From NCBI GenBank assembly GCA_002086835.1, contig MVIG01000007.1:124001-188000 (forward strand): 64,000 bases of DNA, written 5' to 3'. Positions 24,795 through 33,122 of the stretch are shown piece after piece (the stretch's first letter is position 1; each line of letters begins with the position of its first letter). This DNA is from Mycolicibacterium porcinum. Its GTDB lineage: Bacteria; Actinomycetota; Actinomycetes; Mycobacteriales; Mycobacteriaceae. The translations under genes were made by a program, and so were the position numbers. The notes under the pieces were generated by a model. That model did not search any database. It had not been told where the DNA came from and saw nothing but the letters and a program-made list of their open reading frames with translations.

Positions 24795-26981
24795 TCAGGC
24801 GTGCTCGACCTGCACCGGCACTCCGGTCAGCCAGGACATCCCGGCCAGCGCCTCGACGTCGGCCGGCTCACTCGACATCAACTGGTTGACGTTGGCCCCG
24901 CCTGCCTGGTTGGCGAGCCGCCACCGCCCACTTCCCTTGTGCCCCCACCCATGAGGTATCGCGACCGTCCCCCGCATGATGTCGTCGGTGAGCGACAGCG
25001 CGATGTCGATCTGACCATAGGGCGACCGGACCCGCACCGCGTCACCGTCCGACAGGTGCCGCGTCGCAGCGTCGTCGGTATGCATCAGCGCACGATGAAT
25101 CCTCTTGCCACGCATGAGCAACGGTGAATTGTGCAGCCAGGAGTTCTCTGAGCGCGGCTCCCGCATGCCGATCATCCGGAGCGGATAGCCATCCGGCTCG
25201 GTACGTCGTGACAGCGCGGCGATCTCAGAGGCGATGTCGTCATGCACCAGCCGAACCCGCCCCTTCGGATACACCACGACCTCGCCCAGCACACCCGTGC
25301 GGATGTTCGGCGCCACCACGACACCGTGCGGATGGTGTTCGGCCAGCCGGCGGAACGTCAACCCGCCCCGGCGCAGCCCGAAGCGGTCACCGCCGTCTGC
25401 CATCCGGATCATCATGTCGATCATCGGCCGCGGGCTGAGCCTCTGGCCGCGTCGTGCGGCCCGTTTGGCCGCCAGCCGAAGGGCCACGAAAACCGGTGTG
25501 CGCACCTTCATTCGGGCGATCAGATCGACGACGATGTCCCACTCGGTGCGAGCCTGGCCCCGCGGTGCCACCACCGCGTCGGTGGCCTGCCGGAACGGCG
25601 TGGCCTGGAACATCTGGAACGTGACGGCGAAGTCGTCGCGTTCGTACATCGTCGTCACGGGTAACACGTAGTCGCAGAGCGCGGTGGTCTCGTTGACGTA
25701 GAGATCCAGGCCGACCGACAGGTCCAAGGATTCCAATGCCTGTTCCAGTTCCAAGCCATTGGGCACCGAAAGAACCGGGTTGCCTGCACCGATGAACATC
25801 GCCTTGACCTGCCGCCGGCCCGGCGTCGTGATCTCCTTGGCCATGAATGCGGCGGGTTCCGCCCCGATGACCAGCGGCAGGCCACCGACCCGCGTCCGCT
25901 TGTTCCGGTAGCTGCGGCGCAGGGAAGCGCCCATTGCCAGCGATCCCCATTTCTGTCCCGGGATGCCCAACGTGCTGAATACGCTCCCGCCCGGGGTATC
26001 CAGGTTGCCCGCGACGACGTTGACCGCGTCGAGCAGATAAGTGGTCAATGTGCCGTTGCGCCCGACGCAGGTACCCAGCCGGCCGTACACGGCGGCTCGT
26101 TCAGTGGCGGCGAGATCGCGCGCCAACGCGCGCACGGTGTCCGGATCGACACCGGTGTGCCGGTGGGTGGCCTCCGGGCTGAACCGCGAGGACTGCGCTT
26201 GCAGCCAGTCCAGCCCGTCGGCCTGGGTCCGGGCCCGGGCACTGACGAGCCCCTCGGCGAACAGCACCTGCAGGATCGACAACAACAGGTAGGAATCGGC
26301 ATCCGGGACGATCCCGAGCCACTCGAATTGCGCCGCGGTCTCGCTGCGCCGTGGATCGACGACGACGACGACCCGCCCGCCCCGCTTCACGATGTCGTGC
26401 ATGCGGTCTTTGATCCGCGGCGCGGTGAGGAAACTCCCGTGGGACACCACTGGATTCGCTCCGAGCATGACCAGGAGATCGGTGCGCATCAGGTCGGGAA
26501 TAGGCACCGGAAACGGGGCGCCGTACAGGAACTGGTTGGCCAGCAGCCGGCTACTGGTGTCCTGGGTCGACGAGCTGAAGAAATGGCTGTCGCCGCCGAC
26601 TCCCTTGGCGAAGGCCATCGCGGCGAACAGGTGTGAATAACTGAAGGCTGCGGGGTTGCCCATGTACCACGCGAACGCGCCCGATCCGTGGCGCGGATGA
26701 ATCTCGGTGAGCCTGGCCGCGATGTCGTCGAGCGCGACATCCCAGCCGACGGGTTCGAAACCGTCCCCCACACGCTTCAGTGGCGTCGTCACGCGATCGG
26801 GGTCGTTGACCACCTCGGTGAACGCGATGCCCTTCTGGCAGGCGAATCCGGCCGACAGTGGGTGGTCCTTATCCGGGCGAAGTGCGGTGAGCGTGCCGCC
26901 CTCGACGGTGGCGATCATGCCGCACAGCGGCTCGCAGATCCGGCAGAACGTCACCTTCGGCTCAGCCTCACGCTCGATCAC
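24795..26981 (-). CDS. Molybdopterin-dependent oxidoreductase (DMSO-reductase superfamily)
   Basis: 728 residues. I chose the GTG at 26981 (VIEREAEPKVTFCRICEP); the longer frame reads through operator O10. The N-terminal [4Fe-4S] cluster motif is CRICEPLCGM with a fourth Cys in FACQKG. Molybdopterin-guanine-dinucleotide-binding segments follow: VMLGANPVVSHGSF, VVVVDPRRSETAAQ and PGGSVFSTLGIPGQ, and the C-terminal domain has WLHNSPLLMRGKRIH and VRVRSPYG. The Mo ligand residue is not certain. The enzyme would oxidise or reduce a substrate by two electrons; its partner subunits are not adjacent. It faces the DUF35 gene across operator O10. Confidence 0.88.
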   Translation of the reverse strand: MIEREAEPKVTFCRICEPLCGMIATVEGGTLTALRPDKDHPLSAGFACQKGIAFTEVVNDPDRVTTPLKRVGDGFEPVGWDVALDDIAARLTEIHPRHGSGAFAWYMGNPAAFSYSHLFAAMAFAKGVGGDSHFFSSSTQDTSSRLLANQFLYGAPFPVPIPDLMRTDLLVMLGANPVVSHGSFLTAPRIKDRMHDIVKRGGRVVVVVDPRRSETAAQFEWLGIVPDADSYLLLSILQVLFAEGLVSARARTQADGLDWLQAQSSRFSPEATHRHTGVDPDTVRALARDLAATERAAVYGRLGTCVGRNGTLTTYLLDAVNVVAGNLDTPGGSVFSTLGIPGQKWGSLAMGASLRRSYRNKRTRVGGLPLVIGAEPAAFMAKEITTPGRRQVKAMFIGAGNPVLSVPNGLELEQALESLDLSVGLDLYVNETTALCDYVLPVTTMYERDDFAVTFQMFQATPFRQATDAVVAPRGQARTEWDIVVDLIARMKVRTPVFVALRLAAKRAARRGQRLSPRPMIDMMIRMADGGDRFGLRRGGLTFRRLAEHHPHGVVVAPNIRTGVLGEVVVYPKGRVRLVHDDIASEIAALSRRTEPDGYPLRMIGMREPRSENSWLHNSPLLMRGKRIHRALMHTDDAATRHLSDGDAVRVRSPYGQIDIALSLTDDIMRGTVAIPHGWGHKGSGRWRLANQAGGANVNQLMSSEPADVEALAGMSWLTGVPVQVEHA

Positions 26982-26991
26982 TTGGACTACG

Positions 26992-27012
26992 TTACTGTAA
27001 GAGTTACAGTTG
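26992..27012. promoter_or_regulatory. Regulon operator O10 (divergent Mo-oxidoreductase / DUF35 operon)
   Basis: TTACTGTAA, spacer GAG, TTACAGTTG; 14 of 16 positions match. It lies 10 bases from the GTG at 26981 and 37 bases from the ATG at 27050. Confidence 0.78.
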
Positions 27013-27049
27013 CCAGACATTTTCGGCCGAACACGGAGGAATCGAACGT

Positions 27050-27487
27050 ATGCAGAAGGCCCTCGCGCCGGAGATTTCGACGTGGCCGGACGCCGAACCT
27101 CAGCTGATCGGTAGCCGCTGCACCGACTGCACCGCCACCACCTTCCCGGCCCAGCCTCGTTGCCCACGATGCAGCGGAGCCAACACGTCCGAAACGCTGC
27201 TCCCCCGCCGCGGCACCGTCGTCGCCTGGACCACCCAGGGCTTCCCACCCGGCGCCCCCTACAAGGGCCCCACCGGAAAAGCCTTCGTGCCCTTCGGCGT
27301 CGGCCTCGTCGAACTCACCGACGACACCGGACCCGTCATCCGCGTCGAAGGCCGCCTCACCGAAAACGACCCTGCCAAACTGCAATTCGGCATGGACGTC
27401 GAACTCACCATGATTCCACTTACAACGGACGAAGACGACCCCGACAACCCGGTCGAGATTGTCACCTTCGCCTTCCAGCCCGCCTAG
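27050..27487 (+). CDS. DUF35 zinc-ribbon/OB-fold protein (thiolase or aldolase partner)
   Basis: 145 residues from the ATG at 27050, preceded by GGAGG. The zinc ribbon is visible as CTDC and CPRC in the first 45 residues, followed by an OB-fold (RGTVVAWTTQGFPP, FGVGLVELTDDTG). In the cholesterol pathway a DUF35 domain (ChsH2) pairs with the thiolase-like aldolase Ltp2. Here the next gene, 14 bases on, is an SCP2-type thiolase-like protein, so a two-subunit complex is likely. It is first in a three-gene operon with the thiolase and an amidohydrolase. Confidence 0.88.
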   Translation: MQKALAPEISTWPDAEPQLIGSRCTDCTATTFPAQPRCPRCSGANTSETLLPRRGTVVAWTTQGFPPGAPYKGPTGKAFVPFGVGLVELTDDTGPVIRVEGRLTENDPAKLQFGMDVELTMIPLTTDEDDPDNPVEIVTFAFQPA

Positions 27488-27501
27488 AAAGGCCGCGCAA
27501 C

Positions 27502-28650
27502 ATGACCAATGACGTCGCCATCATCGGCGTCGGCCTGCACCCGTTCGGCCGCTTCGAAGGCAAGTCCGCGATGGCCATGGGCGTGGACGCCATCTTCGCC
27601 GCGGTCGCCGATGCCGGGGTCGATTGGAAAGACATCGGCGCCGCGACCGGGGGCAGCTGGACGGTGGCCAACCCCGACGCGATAGTCGGGATGGTCGGAC
27701 TGACCGGTATCCCGTTCACCAATGTGTTCAATGCCTGCGCCACGGCCGCCAGTGCGACGAAGGCGTGCGCGGACGGGATCCGGCTCGGCGACTACGACAT
27801 CGGCATCGCTGTCGGCCTGGACAAGCACCCCCGCGGCGCGTTCACCGAGGACCCGTCACTGGTCGGGATGCCCAGCTGGTACGCCGAGAACGGCCAGTAC
27901 CTCACCACCCAGTTCTTCGGCATGAAGGCCAATCGCTACCTGCACGAGCACAACATCTCGCAACGCACTTTGGCCAAGGTGGCCAACAAGAACTTCCGCA
28001 ACGGCGCACTGAACCCGAATGCTTTCCGGCGCAAGCCGATCAGCGAGGACGACATCCTCAACTCCACCATGCTGAACTATCCGTTGACCCAGTACATGTT
28101 CTGCGCCCCGGACGAGGGTGCGGCCGCGGTGGTGATGTGCCGCGCGGACATCGCCCACCGGTACACCGACAAGCCCGTGTACCTCAAGGCCGTCGAGGTA
28201 CGGACGCGGCGGTACGGCGCCTACGAGGTCAACACCACCTGCGCACCGGTCGAGGAGGACGTGGCCCCGACGGTGTACGCCGCCCGCGCCGCCTTCGAAA
28301 AGGCCGGGGTGGCACCCGAAGACGTCGACATCGTGCAACTGCAGGACACCGACGCCGGTGCCGAGATCATCCACATGGCCGAGTGCGGATTCTGCGCTGA
28401 CGGCGACCAGGAGAAGCTGCTGGCCGACGGCGCCACCGAGATCGGTGGTTCACTGCCGATCAACACCGACGGCGGCCTGATCGCCAACGGCGAGCCCATC
28501 GGCGCGTCCGGACTGCGCCAGATCCACGAACTGGTGCGTCAGCTGCGTGGCGAGGCCGGCGACCGGCAGGTGCCAGGCAACCCGCGCGTCGGCTTCGCCC
28601 AACTCTACGGCGCCCCCGGCACCGCCGGCGCCACCGTCCTCACACTCTGA
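27502..28650 (+). CDS. SCP2-type thiolase-like protein (thiolase or Ltp2-like retro-aldolase)
   Basis: 382 residues. The ATG at 27502 follows GAAAGG. The thiolase fold is seen in AIIGVGLHPFGRF, the nucleophile region FNACATAASATKAC, and the C-terminal GFAQLYGAPGTAGAT. The usual thiolase HxxxGxxG and second catalytic Cys motifs are not evident. The Tyr in LYGAPG corresponds in position to the catalytic Tyr area of Ltp2-like aldolases (by eye). Pairing with the DUF35 protein upstream supports a retro-aldol cleavage of a beta-hydroxyacyl-CoA, releasing a short acyl-CoA. A non-catalytic or ordinary thiolase role cannot be excluded. It is in the O10 operon. Confidence 0.85.
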   Translation: MTNDVAIIGVGLHPFGRFEGKSAMAMGVDAIFAAVADAGVDWKDIGAATGGSWTVANPDAIVGMVGLTGIPFTNVFNACATAASATKACADGIRLGDYDIGIAVGLDKHPRGAFTEDPSLVGMPSWYAENGQYLTTQFFGMKANRYLHEHNISQRTLAKVANKNFRNGALNPNAFRRKPISEDDILNSTMLNYPLTQYMFCAPDEGAAAVVMCRADIAHRYTDKPVYLKAVEVRTRRYGAYEVNTTCAPVEEDVAPTVYAARAAFEKAGVAPEDVDIVQLQDTDAGAEIIHMAECGFCADGDQEKLLADGATEIGGSLPINTDGGLIANGEPIGASGLRQIHELVRQLRGEAGDRQVPGNPRVGFAQLYGAPGTAGATVLTL

Positions 28651-28686
28651 CTTTCATGGCCGAGCGGGAGAAAAGGAACCCCTACC

Positions 28687-29931
28687 GTGACTGAACATTC
28701 CGTCGAACAGTTCAGGGACGCACCGATTTTCGATGCCGACCAGCACATGTACGAAACCGGTGAGGCGCTGACGAAGTTTCTCCCGGACAGGTACTCACGT
28801 GCGGTGCAGTACGCCCAGATCGGCCGTCAGACCCGGGTGGTGATCAACAACCGGGTCACCGACTTCATCCCGAATCCGACCTTCGAGCGGGTGGCGGCTC
28901 CCGGCGCGCACGAGAAGTTCTTCGCCGGCGAGAACACCGAGGGATTGACCCTGCGCGAGATGCAGGGCAAGGCGATCGACGCACCCGCGGCCACCCGTAA
29001 CCCCGACGACCGCGTCGCGGAGCTGGACCGCCAGGGTGTGGTCGAGGCCCTGAACTATCCCACCCTGGGTAGCCTCGTCGAGCACTCCAGCGCCGACGAC
29101 CCTCAGCTCACGCTGGCGATCGTCCACGCGCTGAACGAGTGGATTCTCGAGCACTGGAGCTTCAACCACGCCGACCGGGTGTTCTCGACACCGATCATCA
29201 ATCTGTCCGAAGTCGATGCGGCGCAACGTGAACTGGAATGGATCCTCGACCACGGGGCCAAGGTCGCGCTGATCAAACCCGGTCCGGTCAACGGCCTGCA
29301 TGGCTGGCGCTCCCCCGCCCTGCCGGAGTTCGACCCGTTCTGGCGTGACGTCGAGGCCGCCGGCCTCCCCATCGTGTTGCACGCCAGCTATCCCCCGCTC
29401 GATGACTACGTCAACAAGTGGGAGCCGCCCCACACTCAGAACTTCATGGCGCAGAGCGCATTCCGGTGGATGGTGCTGGGACACCGCGAGATCGCCGACA
29501 TGCTGACCGCACTGATCTGCCACGGCACGCTGACCCGGTTCCCGAAGCTGCGCATCGCCAGCGTCGAGAACGGCAGCAGCTGGATCTTCCCGCTGTTCCA
29601 CGACTTCGCCGACCTGTACAAGAAGATGCCGCAGAACTTCCCCGAACATCCGCACGATGTGTTCCGCCGCAACATCTGGGTCAGCCCCTTCTGGGAAGGC
29701 TGTGTATCCGACGTGGTGGAAACCGTCGGATGGGACAAGGTGCTGTTCGGCTCGGACTACCCGCACCCCGAGGGGCTGGCCGAACCGAAAGGCTTCTGGA
29801 AGTACGCCGAGGGCATGGACATTCGCCGCACGTATGACTTCATGGGCGACAACGCGCGACGGTTCATGGGACTGCCCATCGCCAACCCCGATCCCGGCGC
29901 GGTCAAACCGCCGGCGCTCGCCGGCGCCTGA
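28687..29931 (+). CDS. Amidohydrolase-family TIM-barrel protein (COG2159 type)
   Basis: 414 residues with a GTG at 28687 and AAAGGA upstream. The metal motif region reads APIFDADQHMYETGE; the C-terminal motif is VLFGSDYPHPEGLAE with Asp and His. It contains ENGSSWIFPLFHD, typical of this branch. The reaction is unknown; decarboxylation or C-C hydrolysis of a ring or side-chain acid is possible. Third gene of the O10 operon (36-base gap). It resembles the proteins at 698-1984 and 34744-35991 in layout, giving three family members in one regulon. Confidence 0.87.
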   Translation: MTEHSVEQFRDAPIFDADQHMYETGEALTKFLPDRYSRAVQYAQIGRQTRVVINNRVTDFIPNPTFERVAAPGAHEKFFAGENTEGLTLREMQGKAIDAPAATRNPDDRVAELDRQGVVEALNYPTLGSLVEHSSADDPQLTLAIVHALNEWILEHWSFNHADRVFSTPIINLSEVDAAQRELEWILDHGAKVALIKPGPVNGLHGWRSPALPEFDPFWRDVEAAGLPIVLHASYPPLDDYVNKWEPPHTQNFMAQSAFRWMVLGHREIADMLTALICHGTLTRFPKLRIASVENGSSWIFPLFHDFADLYKKMPQNFPEHPHDVFRRNIWVSPFWEGCVSDVVETVGWDKVLFGSDYPHPEGLAEPKGFWKYAEGMDIRRTYDFMGDNARRFMGLPIANPDPGAVKPPALAGA

Positions 29932-29950
29932 GCGGCTGTTCAAGTTCGCG

Positions 29951-30004
29951 AACAGACACAAAACTGCCTGTTTGACATGTGAAATGGGCAGTTTCGTGTC
30001 TGCT
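29951..30004. terminator. Hairpin between convergent genes
   Basis: Arms of 18 bases at 29951-29968 and 29987-30004 pair with two mismatches around an 18-base loop. It sits between stops at 29931 and 30057. The AACAGACAC/GTGTCTGCT ends resemble the 5988-6050 and 1994-2057 elements. Confidence 0.62.
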
Positions 30005-30056
30005 CGGCATCTGGCGGAAGCTTGAGGAGGCAAATGCAGCCCGTAGTCTGCTCGCG

Positions 30057-31232
30057 CTAGGAAGCCTTCGCCTTGGGAGCTGAGTAGTTGGGCTTCCCGA
30101 GACCGAGCACGTGCTGGGCGATCATGTTGCGGAACACTTCGAGCGTTCCGCCGTAGATGCCCACCAATGGCGCGAACCGGTAGACGTACTCACTGCGGTC
30201 ATCGGCGCCCCCGTCGGCCCCGACCGGCAGTGCGGCAACTGATCCCGCGATATCCATCAGGTCCGGGGCAATGTCACGCATGGTCTGCGCCAGCGCCACC
30301 CGGCCGAAGATGCTGGGTGACGACAGGGACGCCTCCAAGCGAGCCACACTGCGCCCCAAGCGGTAAGCCACCGATCCATCGTCGACGGCACCGGACCTGC
30401 CGACGAGTGCAGCCACATTGTCGGCCGCCTCGGCCATGAATCCGGCCTGGTGCATCATGATCGCGACATCGGCCAGGCCGTCGTCGGCGGCCGCGACCGC
30501 CCCGTGCTCGGCATCCAGCGGCTCCCGCACCACCGTCCAGCCACCGTTGACATCACCGAGCCGGTACTTGTCGTCGACCCGCACGTCGGAGTAGTAGACG
30601 ATGTTGGTGCGGTCACCGTCGATGGTGCGGATGCCCTGGATCTCGATGCCGTCGGAGTCCAGCGGCACCAGGAACATGGTGAGGCTCTTGTGTTTCGGTG
30701 CTTCCGGATCGGTGTTGGTGATCAGGAAGACGTACTGGCAGTTGTGCGCACCGGTGGTGAACATCTTGGATCCGTTGATCACCCATTGGTCACCGTCACG
30801 CACCGCGCGGGTCTTGCAGGTGGCGACATCCGACCCGCCCTCAGGCTCGGTGTAACCCAGGCACATTCGCACGGTGCCGTCGAAAACCCCGCACAGCACA
30901 TCGTCGCGGATCTCCGGGGACGCGAACTTCGCCACCGACCGGGCGATCATGACGGTGGTCCCCCAGGTCACCCACGGCACCTCGGCGCGTCGCTTCTCCA
31001 GTTGCCAGATGCGTGACTGCACCCGGGAGAAGCCGCCGTCGGCCTCGGGCTTGAATTCCTTCTCCAGGTAGCCGGCCGCGCCCAGGGCCAGGTGCACGCC
31101 CTCGTGGAAGTTGTCGCCGGTTTCGCGGTCATGCCGAATGACATCCTCGGTGACGATGCGTCCCAGGAACTCTCGTACCTCGGTACGGAACGCCTCGTCC
31201 TCCACGGACAGTTCGACTGTTGAGAAATCCAT
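30057..31232 (-). CDS. Acyl-CoA dehydrogenase, catalytic-type subunit of a pair
   Basis: 391 residues. The ATG at 31232 (MDFSTVELSVEDEAFR) is chosen; the long extension upstream overlaps the partner gene. FAD-enzyme motifs: LGYTEPEGGSDVA, WVINGSKMFTTGAHN, and the C-terminal IYGGTLEVFRNMIAQHVLGL, where the Glu after GGTL fits the catalytic-base region. It follows a second, divergent acyl-CoA dehydrogenase gene after 7 bases. In mycobacteria such pairs form alpha2-beta2 enzymes acting on bulky, often steroid-like, acyl-CoAs. Last gene of the six-gene operon from 36817. Confidence 0.88.
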   Translation of the reverse strand: MDFSTVELSVEDEAFRTEVREFLGRIVTEDVIRHDRETGDNFHEGVHLALGAAGYLEKEFKPEADGGFSRVQSRIWQLEKRRAEVPWVTWGTTVMIARSVAKFASPEIRDDVLCGVFDGTVRMCLGYTEPEGGSDVATCKTRAVRDGDQWVINGSKMFTTGAHNCQYVFLITNTDPEAPKHKSLTMFLVPLDSDGIEIQGIRTIDGDRTNIVYYSDVRVDDKYRLGDVNGGWTVVREPLDAEHGAVAAADDGLADVAIMMHQAGFMAEAADNVAALVGRSGAVDDGSVAYRLGRSVARLEASLSSPSIFGRVALAQTMRDIAPDLMDIAGSVAALPVGADGGADDRSEYVYRFAPLVGIYGGTLEVFRNMIAQHVLGLGKPNYSAPKAKAS

Positions 31233-31239
31233 GGTTGTC

Positions 31240-32286
31240 CTAAACCTCGCTGCTTTCCCGGGCGGCCACAATCTGAGCGATGCGGACCGCGGAGGCGCCG
31301 GGGTCACCGCCGGCAAGTGCCCAGCCGCGAGCCCGCACCAGGTACGCGGTGGCGGCCGCCTCCGCGGACACACCCAGCCCACCTTGTACGTGCACTGCCA
31401 TGGTGGCTGCCTTGGCGGCCTCCTCAGCCATGAAGACGAACGCCGAAGGAGCCAGCTCCGGCCGCTCGTCGGGCTCGTTGTCGAGGAACCACGCGGCCCG
31501 GCGCGCCAGACCCCGCCCACTCTGGACGGTGATCGCGATGTTGGCCAGCGGATGGGAGATGCCTTGCAGCGTGCCGATCGGCACGCCGAGGGTGTAGCGC
31601 GACTTCGCGAACTCGGCGGCGATCGTCATGGTCTCCTCCACCAGTCCGACCAGCGCCGCGGCGGTCAGCAGTCGCCATTCATCGAGTGCCCGTTGATATT
31701 CGGCGACAGCTTGGGAACCGCTGGCCAGCACCGTCCGGGTGTCTGCGGCTGCCGGATCCACCCACGCCATCGGCAGCTTTCCAATGTTGTCGACGCGGGC
31801 CGGACGGCTGGAGAATCCCAGCTGAACGATGCTGTCGCCGTCGCGGACGACGATGTGGTCGGCGACCGACCCGGCCGGCACGAGCCGCGAGCCAACCGGT
31901 GCGACCTGCTGAGGGTCGATCGCCACCAACTGAGTGCCGTTGACGATGTCCTCCGACTCGAGCGCACCCAGGCGCGCGAGCAATCGCGCCGCCACGACGT
32001 GGTCGATCCACGGCACCGGCGCCAGCGAGCGCCCCAGTTCCTCGGCCACCAAGGTCAGGTCCACCAGCGTCGCCCCGTCCCCGCCGACGGATTCCGGCAG
32101 GGCCATCGTGGTGGCTCCCATGGCGCACAACCGTTCCCACAAACTTTTGTCGAAGCCCGACGGCTCGGCGGCGCGCAGGGCCTCGATGTCGGAGTGCGTC
32201 TTGAAGAACTGCCGGTACGCGGTCTGCAAGTCGACATGATCCTCGGACAGGCTGTAGTCCAGCCTGCGCAGTTCGTAGCGGTCCAT
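31240..32286 (-). CDS. Acyl-CoA dehydrogenase, partner subunit
   Basis: 348 residues. The ATG at 32286 (MDRYELRRLDYSLSED) overlaps the amidohydrolase stop by one base. It is shorter and more divergent than the next gene product: it has MGATTMALPESVGGDGATLV and SRYTLGVPIGTLQGISH, but no clear GGTxE base motif near the C-terminus, ending instead QGGLGVSAEAAAT and the tail. This is the usual look of the second chain in heteromeric FadE enzymes. Both chains together would make the FAD site. It is located in the O11 operon. Confidence 0.85.
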   Translation of the reverse strand: MDRYELRRLDYSLSEDHVDLQTAYRQFFKTHSDIEALRAAEPSGFDKSLWERLCAMGATTMALPESVGGDGATLVDLTLVAEELGRSLAPVPWIDHVVAARLLARLGALESEDIVNGTQLVAIDPQQVAPVGSRLVPAGSVADHIVVRDGDSIVQLGFSSRPARVDNIGKLPMAWVDPAAADTRTVLASGSQAVAEYQRALDEWRLLTAAALVGLVEETMTIAAEFAKSRYTLGVPIGTLQGISHPLANIAITVQSGRGLARRAAWFLDNEPDERPELAPSAFVFMAEEAAKAATMAVHVQGGLGVSAEAAATAYLVRARGWALAGGDPGASAVRIAQIVAARESSEV

Positions 32287-33122
32287 CAGCTCTCCTGATT
32301 CTCGGCGAAGAAGAACTCCGCGGCATTGTTGTAGAGATAGTTGTCCAGCACGTCGGCCGGCAGGTCCAGTGCCAGCGCCTCGGGCACTACGCGCTGCATG
32401 CGTAGCACCGGGAAGTCCGAGGCGAAGATGACCTTGCCCTTCCCTCGGGTCCGCATGAAGTGCAGCAGGGACTCCGGCAGCCGCTTGGGCGACCAGGCCG
32501 ACGTCATCAACCGTAGGTTCTGGTACTTGATCAGCATCCGAATCGCGATGTCCCACCATGGATCCGCTCCATGGATCATGCAAAGCTTCAATTCCGGGAA
32601 CCGCACGCACACCCGGTCGAGGTGGATGGGGTTCTGCACCTCACCGGGGATCGGCGGACCAGGTATGCCCGTGTTGACGCACAACGGCAGTTCCAGCTCG
32701 GCGCATTTGGTGTAGAGCGGGTAGTAGACCGCATCGCTCGGTGGATACTGCCCGTCACCCCAGAAGCTTGGGCCCACAACGGCGTACGCGACCGGCAAGT
32801 CAGCCACGACAGCTGCCAGTTCTCGCAACGACGGCATGGGGCGCAACAGGTTCACCCCGCCCACCGCCAGCGCGAACCGGTCGGGCTGGGCCTCGACGAA
32901 CTTCCGCGCCGTCACCGACGGCTTGGCCAGGGAATCCATCAGGATGGCCTTCTGCACCCCGTGGGTGTCCATTTCATCGAGCAGCTCGGACAGGTCGATG
33001 GGGTCGTACATCGACTGCGGGCCCTTGAAGTAATCGTCGCGCACCTTCTTCATGAAGGTGGGCTGGTTCTCGGTCTCGCCGAAGTGCACGTTGGCCAGAC
33101 AGTCAATCACCCTGTGATTCAT
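32286..33122 (-). CDS. Amidohydrolase-family protein (shorter, divergent)
   Basis: 278 residues with the ATG at 33122, overlapping the upstream ligase stop (ATGA). It begins MNHRVIDCLANVHFGE and has IHGADPWWDIAI and the C-terminal VIFASDFPVLRM. The His that normally follows Pro in the (S/D)DxPH motif is replaced by Val, and the barrel is shorter than in its paralogues. The activity may therefore differ. It sits between a FadD-type ligase and the paired acyl-CoA dehydrogenase, so its substrate may be a CoA ester or a free acid made in that operon (inference). Confidence 0.8.
   Translation of the reverse strand: MNHRVIDCLANVHFGETENQPTFMKKVRDDYFKGPQSMYDPIDLSELLDEMDTHGVQKAILMDSLAKPSVTARKFVEAQPDRFALAVGGVNLLRPMPSLRELAAVVADLPVAYAVVGPSFWGDGQYPPSDAVYYPLYTKCAELELPLCVNTGIPGPPIPGEVQNPIHLDRVCVRFPELKLCMIHGADPWWDIAIRMLIKYQNLRLMTSAWSPKRLPESLLHFMRTRGKGKVIFASDFPVLRMQRVVPEALALDLPADVLDNYLYNNAAEFFFAENQES

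Noticed and set aside
31111..32298. 395-codon plus-strand frame opposite the acyl-CoA dehydrogenase partner subunit
   Set aside because: Shadow frame with Arg/His-rich composition; the minus-strand genes are tightly packed and coupled.
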